Of a stretch of 64,000 nt of DNA, positions 59,187 through 64,000 are shown piece after piece. Below the pieces are notes generated by a model that was not told the DNA's origin, did no database searches, and saw only the letters and a list, made by a program, of their open reading frames with translations. The position numbers and the translations under genes are program-made. This stretch comes from Actinomadura hibisca NBRC 15177 (GTDB lineage: Bacteria > Actinomycetota > Actinomycetes > Streptosporangiales > Streptosporangiaceae), in assembly GCF_001552635.1 (NCBI RefSeq), contig NZ_BCRO01000031.1, forward strand, positions 62,001 through 126,000, read 5' to 3'. Numbering within the stretch: the first letter of the stretch is position 1; each line of letters begins with the position of its first letter.

Positions 59187-59348
59187 TTGAGACACCCTGG
59201 CGCGGCGACGGCAGGGAGGCGGGGTCTGGAGCCGAGGAGGGGACGGCTCCAGACCCGCACGCGGACGCCGACCCTCTTACGACACTCGCCCACGCCATTG
59301 CTCTCGGTGACGTGCCATTCAGCACCCGACCACGAGGGAGCCAACGTC

Positions 59349-59468
59349 ATGACCATTGTGCCCACGGGTTCCCAGGAGTCCGCCGTCCCGATTGCGGGGT
59401 ACTTCGACGGCGCGTTGCCGAAGCGGCCGCGCGTGTCCCAGGTGGTCGGCCTGGTCATGGCAGGTTGA
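59349..59468 (+). CDS. 39-aa small ORF (tentative peptide)
   Basis: ATG 59349 preceded by GAGGGAG 7 nt upstream. The sequence begins M-T-I-V-P-T-G-S-Q-E-S, with G-Y-F-D-G-A-L-P-K-R-P-R in the middle. It is not a signal peptide. It could be a small peptide gene or the N-terminal remnant of a deleted gene. Nothing downstream continues it. Confidence 0.35.
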   Translation: MTIVPTGSQESAVPIAGYFDGALPKRPRVSQVVGLVMAG

Positions 59469-59539
59469 TCCCTCGCGGCCAGGAGGTCCTTGCCTTCACC
59501 TTGCTTGGAACGAGGTCCTGCCGGGTCGGGTTGGTTGGG

Positions 59540-60799
59540 TCAATGCGATGGTGAGCAGCCTGAAGGTTGGTGCGTTCGCGCTGGATGGGGGGCGGGGCGG
59601 AGCGATTCAGTTTGTGGGCGTGGGGTGGTTGTTGCGCTGTTGAGGCCGCTTAGGCGGAGTAGTGCCGGGGTCAGGATGGACAGGGTGATCGCTAGGGCTG
59701 CGACCGCGAGCATGGCTCCGCGTAGTCCCACCGCGTCGGCCCACAAGCCGACGTAGACCGGGCCGACCACGAAGCCCAGGTAGGACACGGTTGTCACGAT
59801 CGACGTCGCGCGGCCCCGGTGGTCCTCCTCGACGTTCCGCGAGACGATGCCGAGCAGCGTCGGGAACAGTACGGCGGTTCCGGCAGCGGCGGCCGCGAGT
59901 CCTAGTGCGGCGACGAGCAGTGTGGGTGCGGCGGCGATCAGGGTTGTGCCGGCGGCGGCGGTCAGTGCGCCGGTGAGCAGGACTTTGCGAGCGTGGGCGG
60001 GCTTGACGCCGCCGATCGAGAATCGTGCGATTGCTACCACGCCCGCGAACACGGCGGGGGCGACGGCGCTCAGTCCCGCGCCGGAACGGAGCACGTCGTG
60101 CGCGAAGACCGCGCTCCAGCTCTGGTGCGCGTTCTCGCTGGCGAACGCCAGTGCGCCCAGCGTTCCTATGAGCAGGAACGGGGCGATTCCTCGTCGGTTG
60201 GTCGGTGCCGTCGCTGGAAGGTGGTCGTGCTCTTGCTCGGTGATGTCGGTGGGCAGCGTCTTGTGCAGGAAGGCTCCCGCTGTCAGGGAGAGGGCTGCCA
60301 CGGTCACGAACGGGACTGCGAGCGGTAGGGATGCGGCCGACGTCAGGCCGGTTGTGAGGCTCGCCAGGACCACCAGGCCGGAGAAGACGCCGTGGGCGCG
60401 GGTGATGACGGGGCGGCCGGACATCTTCTCGGCCCGCCCGGCGACCGCGTTCATGGCCACGTCCGCCGCCCCGCTGATCGCGCCGACGAGCGCCAGCCCG
60501 GCGCACAGGCTCGCCAGGTTCACTGCGGTTAATGCCAAGCCCGCGCCGGTGCTGCCGAGGGTGCCGATCACCACGGCTGCCACCACTGGGCCCCAACGGT
60601 CGAGGGCCCGGCCTGCCAGCAGCATCGCGGGCAAGGCCCCTGCTCCCACGAACAGCAGCGCGAAGCCGAGTTGTCCGTCGTCCACCCCGGCCTGCTGCTG
60701 CACATGGGGCACGGAAGCGCCCCACACGCCCCAGAAAGCGCCGAAGGCGGCGAACGCCACGAACGTCGAGACGGTCATGCGGTCCGGTCTGCGAGCCAT
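59540..60799 (-). CDS. MFS transporter (YbjJ-like)
   Basis: 419 aa from the ATG at 60799; the long open frame upstream runs antisense to lacI and is rejected. Twelve helices. Opening F-G-A-F-W-G-V-W-G-A-S-V-P and A-G-R-A-L-D-R-W-G in loop 2-3 is the MFS signature. A-A-D-V-A-M-N-A near helix 4 is typical of the YbjJ group. The C-terminal ~25 residues are Pro/Ser/His-rich. Divergent from a LacI regulator with an operator between them, so it is probably a sugar- or drug-related exporter under its control. Confidence 0.87.
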   Translation of the reverse strand: MARRPDRMTVSTFVAFAAFGAFWGVWGASVPHVQQQAGVDDGQLGFALLFVGAGALPAMLLAGRALDRWGPVVAAVVIGTLGSTGAGLALTAVNLASLCAGLALVGAISGAADVAMNAVAGRAEKMSGRPVITRAHGVFSGLVVLASLTTGLTSAASLPLAVPFVTVAALSLTAGAFLHKTLPTDITEQEHDHLPATAPTNRRGIAPFLLIGTLGALAFASENAHQSWSAVFAHDVLRSGAGLSAVAPAVFAGVVAIARFSIGGVKPAHARKVLLTGALTAAAGTTLIAAAPTLLVAALGLAAAAAGTAVLFPTLLGIVSRNVEEDHRGRATSIVTTVSYLGFVVGPVYVGLWADAVGLRGAMLAVAALAITLSILTPALLRLSGLNSATTTPRPQTESLRPAPHPARTHQPSGCSPSH

Positions 60800-60800
60800 A

Positions 60801-60816
60801 TGTGTAACGATACACA
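60801..60816. promoter_or_regulatory. LacI-type operator
   Basis: TGTGTA-ACGA-TACACA, with the central CG typical of LacI-family sites. It lies one base from the MFS start codon and 20 bp before the lacI-like gene, so binding should repress both. Confidence 0.75.
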
Positions 60817-60835
60817 AGCCCGCTAGGCTGGCCCC

Positions 60836-61885
60836 GTGGAACCGTCCGCAGACTCGAAGCGAGCCACCCTCGCGCAGGTGGCCGAGCTGGCCGGCGTGTC
60901 GGTCATGACCGCCTCCTACACCTACAACCAGCCGGACCGTGTGTCGGACCGGGCCCGCTCGAAAGTGCTCGACGCGGCGGCGCGGCTGGGCTACGCCGGG
61001 CCCGACCCGAGCGCCCGGTCGTTGCGCCGGGGCAGCACCCGCACGCTCGGCGTCGTCATGGGCGAGCATCTGAGCTACGCGTTCGAGGATCCCGAGGCGG
61101 TGTCCTTCCTGGCCGGGATCGCCGACGTCTGCGCCGAGCGCGGTTACGGCATGACGATCCTGCCCATCACGGGTGACGCCGACGACGTCCCGCGAATCAC
61201 GGCCGCCGCCGTCGACGGGTTCATCGTCTGGACCACCTCCGACGACGATCCGGTCCTGGCCGCCGTCCAGGCGATGAAGCGTCCTGCGGTCGTGCACGGC
61301 GGGCCTGCGGTGCGCGGGATGGGGCTGGTGGGCATCGACAACCGGGCGGCGGCGCACGCGGTGGGGGCCGTGGCCTTCGCAGATGCCCGGCGTCCGGCGG
61401 TGGTGAGCTTTCCGCTCTCCCGGGAGCGGGTCAGCACGATCGTTGGCGGTGCGGGCCTCGCTGACGTCCTGTTTCCGGTGACGCGTGAGCGGTTGGCGGG
61501 CTACCGGCAGGCAGCCGAGGATGCCGGTATCGCGTGGCGCGATGTCGTCGTTGCGGTGTGCGCGCGCAATGACGCGGCCGAGGCCGAGCGGGTCGTGGCG
61601 ACCATGCTCGCCTCGGCCGAGCCGCCTGATGCGATTGCCGCGATGAGCGACCAGCAGGCCGCCGGGGCCGTCAACGCGATCCGCGCCGCCGGTCTCGTCA
61701 TTCCCGACGATGTGGCGGTGACCGGCTGGGACGACGCGGCGGTGGCGGCCGAACTCGGGCTGACGACGGTCGCGCAGTCGCTGCGGGAGCAGGGTGCGGC
61801 GTGCGCGCATGCCGCCCTCGGTGGGAACCCGGACTCCCAGACCGCGCCGTGGTCCGTCGTCCGCAGGACCAGCACACGTCGCTGA
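60836..61885 (+). CDS. LacI-family transcriptional regulator
   Basis: 349 aa, GTG start. The N-terminal HTH T-L-A-Q-V-A-E-L-A-G-V-S and T-A-S-Y-T-Y-N (~11-32) is followed by the hinge P-S-A-R-S-L-R-R-G-S-T-R-T-L-G-V. The periplasmic-binding-like sensor domain ends with D-D-V-A-V-T-G-W-D-D. It recognises the operator at 60801-60816 and senses a small ligand, unknown here. Confidence 0.9.
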   Translation: MEPSADSKRATLAQVAELAGVSVMTASYTYNQPDRVSDRARSKVLDAAARLGYAGPDPSARSLRRGSTRTLGVVMGEHLSYAFEDPEAVSFLAGIADVCAERGYGMTILPITGDADDVPRITAAAVDGFIVWTTSDDDPVLAAVQAMKRPAVVHGGPAVRGMGLVGIDNRAAAHAVGAVAFADARRPAVVSFPLSRERVSTIVGGAGLADVLFPVTRERLAGYRQAAEDAGIAWRDVVVAVCARNDAAEAERVVATMLASAEPPDAIAAMSDQQAAGAVNAIRAAGLVIPDDVAVTGWDDAAVAAELGLTTVAQSLREQGAACAHAALGGNPDSQTAPWSVVRRTSTRR

Positions 61886-62000
61886 CGAGAGCGCGTTGTC
61901 GTCCAAGATCATTTGTGTTTGGATGAGCCGCGCCACGCGCCGGGAGCCCACGGGCCACGGCGGCGGCCCCACTCCCCCCGCGAACGAAAGCGAGTGCAGC

Positions 62001-62429
62001 ATGCGCCTGCGCAGCAGGGCCGCGGCCGCCGCCGTGGCCTTCTCCACCGTCCTGATCGCCAGCCCCGCCCTCACGGCCGCCCCGGCGAACGCCGTCGGGC
62101 CCTGCGGGTCCGGTTACAACCGGGTGGGCGTCTACGCCATCCCCGCCTCAGGGCCCCGGCTCGCGACCCTGGAGGTCTACTGGAACGCCACCGAGCGGAA
62201 GAACTGCGCCCTCACCTACAACAGCTACAACCCTGGCGTCTCCACCTACACGCGGGTCAGCATCAGCCGCTACCTGGCCGACTGGACCGGCTACAACCGC
62301 GGCTTCTTCTCGTACTACGCGGGCCCAGCCTACGTCTACGCCCCCAGCGGCTGCATCAACGTCAGGGGCGGCATCACCGGCCCCAACGGCTACGTGGAGC
62401 GCGTCCTCCAGCAGGTCCACTGCGGCTGA
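62001..62429 (+). CDS. Secreted spore-associated protein A-like protein, copy 2
   Basis: 142 aa from the ATG at 62001. Signal peptide ends A-N-A-V. The mature chain starts P-C-G-S-G-Y-N, has R-K-N-C-A-L-T-Y, Y-Y-A-G-P-A-Y-V-Y, G-C-I-N-V-R-G-G-I and ends Q-V-H-C-G. Same Cys pattern as the 19362-19802 product. Lies just after lacI. Extracellular. Role unknown. Confidence 0.75.
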   Translation: MRLRSRAAAAAVAFSTVLIASPALTAAPANAVGPCGSGYNRVGVYAIPASGPRLATLEVYWNATERKNCALTYNSYNPGVSTYTRVSISRYLADWTGYNRGFFSYYAGPAYVYAPSGCINVRGGITGPNGYVERVLQQVHCG

Positions 62430-62513
62430 CCTTCCGCCGCCATGCACGCGGACGCCCCGCGCACCCGGCCCGGCGGATTCCAGGGGTGGTCGCGGCACCG
62501 GTGGCCGACCCGA

Positions 62514-63011
62514 TCATGAGTGGTCACAGGGCGGGTCCCAACGCGCTTGGAGATCGGCGCAGGCGATGAGAATCCTGGCATCGGTGAAGATCATTTCATG
62601 GGTGCACCCCTGAGGATGCGGAAGGATCTCGTCCAGACGCAGGCTGTTCCAGTCCGAGAAGCTGAACGGTTTCCCATCGTCGGTCTCGATTTCGACCTCG
62701 GTGACGCCCTGGTAGGAAAGGGTGAGACCTGCGCACTCATGGGCGTTGGCTCCCTCTAACCGCAGATCGAACGAGACCGGGACGGGGTCCGTCGGCGGAA
62801 GCCCTCGCAGGTTGAGGTCCTTCACGCAACGTGGCGGGCGCATGGTGAAGGCATTGACGAGGTCATAGTGCCCGGGGGCAGAGGCGAAATCCCAGGCTCC
62901 GGGTGGAAGGGCGGAACGGAGATTGGGGAGCTCGGCCAGGTAGGCCCTGGGGTCGTGGGCGAACTCCAGGTCGTCGCCCTCTCCCCGCCATTCCGCCACC
63001 ACATATTTCAC
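62514..63011 (-). CDS. Hypothetical protein
   Basis: 165 aa from GTG 63011 with GGAAAG upstream. Soluble, with Cys, Trp and many acidic residues: V-A-E-W-R-G-E-G-D-D-L-E-F, then V-S-F-D-L-R-L-E-G, V-E-I-E-T-D-D-G-K-P-F. The small acidic soluble form resembles immunity-type proteins, but that is only a hint. Convergent with the SapA-like gene. Confidence 0.55.
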   Translation of the reverse strand: MKYVVAEWRGEGDDLEFAHDPRAYLAELPNLRSALPPGAWDFASAPGHYDLVNAFTMRPPRCVKDLNLRGLPPTDPVPVSFDLRLEGANAHECAGLTLSYQGVTEVEIETDDGKPFSFSDWNSLRLDEILPHPQGCTHEMIFTDARILIACADLQARWDPPCDHS

Positions 63012-63131
63012 ACTGAGCTCTTTCCGCGTGCTGTCTGAGCTTGGCCCCGCAACTGAGTACTGATCATCGCCTGGGTACCGTACCTTCCACTTCGGGTAGA
63101 ACGTCGCTCTCAGCGGCGCACCCCCTTGGCG

Positions 63132-63275
63132 AGGCGCACACCTGGTTCCACCAACCAGGAGATCGCGACCGAGCTGTTCCTCAGCGCCAGCACCGTGGAG
63201 TACCACCTGCGGAAGGTCTACCGGAAACTGGACATCACCTCGCGCCGGCGACTGCGGTCGGTCCTGCCGCCCTGA
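63132..63275 (+). pseudogene. LuxR-type HTH, C-terminal relic
   Basis: Frame with [25 protein letters not shown], then S-R-R-R-L: the LuxR (GerE) DNA-binding domain and nothing before it. No start codon or ribosome site belongs to it. Probably the tail of a deleted regulator gene. Confidence 0.65.
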
Positions 63276-63387
63276 CGAACGGCGGCCTCGCCGGAATAGG
63301 GCATCATCCTCCAACGGGCGATGCGAACGCTGAGGAGGGGACCTGACTGCTGGAACGGCGGGCCGGGGGAGCGGGTGGGAGGTCGCG

Positions 63388-64000
63388 GTGCGGCTGCGGC
63401 CCGGTCGGCTCACCTTCGCCGGCCGCTTGGGATCGGCGCACGCCCACGCTCACGCCGCCGTCCAGGTGCTGGTGGTTTCGGCGGGGGAGGTGCTGCTCAC
63501 CGACGCCCACGACGAGACGCGCGCAGTTCGTGCGGCGGTGATCGGAGCCGGTGCCCGGCACACCCTGCACGCGCCTGACGCCGAAGGCGTGATGGTCTAT
63601 CTCGACCCGGCAGGCCGGGACGCCCGCGCGCTCGCCGCCAGCCTGGACCGATCGGACACGGTGGCGTCGTGGGTGACGGCCGCGCAGCCGGTCGAGGATC
63701 TGCTAGCCGGGCGCACACCCAGCGTCGCCGCCGGGGACCAGGCCGTCGAGACGCTGGCCGGACTGCCCGAGCCGCCGCGTCCGGCCAGCGCTGCGGTGGT
63801 CCGGGCGTTGGAGCTGCTGCCCGAGCTGACCGGCGGGCCGATCCGGCTGGACCAGGTCGCCGCCGCCGTCGGGTTGTCGCCCAGCCGCCTGCGGCACCTG
63901 TTCGTCCAGCAGGCCGGGCTGCCGTTCAGCGCCTGCGTGCGGTGGGCGCGCCTGCACGCCGCCATGGACGTGGTGCGCGCCGGTGGCTCGCTCACCGAAG
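63388..64000 (+). CDS. AraC-family regulator, 5' part (3' end outside window)
   Basis: Starts at GTG 63388 with GGGAGG 5 nt upstream; the frame has no stop before the window ends. The N-terminal cupin-like sensor (R-P-G-R-L-T-F, H-A-H-A-H-A-A-V-Q-V-L, L-H-A-P-D-A-E-G) is followed by a linker and, from ~150, the first AraC HTH (R-L-D-Q-V-A-A-A-V-G-L-S, S-R-L-R-H-L-F, Q-Q-A-G-L-P-F). About 204 residues are visible. Target unknown. Confidence 0.78.
   Translation, partial: MRLRPGRLTFAGRLGSAHAHAHAAVQVLVVSAGEVLLTDAHDETRAVRAAVIGAGARHTLHAPDAEGVMVYLDPAGRDARALAASLDRSDTVASWVTAAQPVEDLLAGRTPSVAAGDQAVETLAGLPEPPRPASAAVVRALELLPELTGGPIRLDQVAAAVGLSPSRLRHLFVQQAGLPFSACVRWARLHAAMDVVRAGGSLTE

Noticed and set aside
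59540..62074. An 844-codon leftward frame including the MFS gene
   Set aside because: The region above 60799 is antisense to lacI and has the composition of a shadow frame.

Overview
The window is high-GC actinomycete DNA. GTG starts, Shine-Dalgarno motifs, chaplin, class E sortase, spore-associated protein A (SapA)-like proteins and DUF397/DUF5753 regulator pairs all point to a filamentous, spore-forming actinomycete. The Actinomadura/Streptosporangiales neighbourhood is my best guess, not proven. I see no tRNA, rRNA or core housekeeping gene. With a rep gene and a parAB locus inside, this fits a large plasmid, an integrated plasmid or a chromosome arm.

Layout. 1-4.3 kb: end of an MFS exporter, a lipoprotein, and a leftward group (quinone-oxidoreductase-like MDR, SDR, TetR, sugar O-acetyltransferase). 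5.4-13.9 kb: a replication/partition module. It holds a large Rep with primase-like motifs, 35 copies of a 15-bp palindrome (GGTTC-N5-GAACC) in two phased blocks, a ParB-like gene, a ParA-like gene, two more copies of the palindrome, and a third helix-turn-helix gene. This is the most striking feature of the window. 14-20 kb: secreted and surface proteins (a small Cys-pair protein, a three-domain chaplin, a sortase, a SapA-like protein). 20.3-34.5 kb: exopolysaccharide region. Eight leftward genes (phosphoglycosyl transferase, O-antigen ligase/polymerase, MurJ/Wzx-like flippase, deacetylase, glycosyltransferase, Wzz-like, CelD-like acetyltransferase, glycosyltransferase) are all joined by 4-nt stop/start overlaps. 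They are flanked by a GH26-like hydrolase, an ATP-grasp enzyme and a flavin monooxygenase-like protein. 35-46 kb: more small secreted proteins, a matrixin-like protease, an LPxTG-anchored protein, a lipase and an NlpC/P60 enzyme, most separated by strong hairpin terminators.

46-64 kb: accessory and regulatory region. A MocR regulator is divergent from an alpha/beta-hydrolase + SDR pair. Then come IS630 debris and an XRE-DUF5753/DUF6879 locus split by an intact IS3-family element. Next are an asparagine synthetase-like gene with a NUDIX gene, a NUDIX/DUF397 chimeric relic, an intact XRE-DUF5753/DUF397 pair, and an MFS exporter divergent from a LacI regulator with a clear operator. The window ends with a second SapA-like gene, a LuxR relic and the start of an AraC regulator.

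Working together: the surface proteins (chaplin, Cys-pair proteins, SapA-like, LPxTG protein + sortase) and the polysaccharide operon could build the hyphal or spore envelope. The Rep/palindrome/ParAB module probably maintains, or once maintained, the replicon. Regulators in the right-hand part often lie beside inverted repeats that look like their operators.
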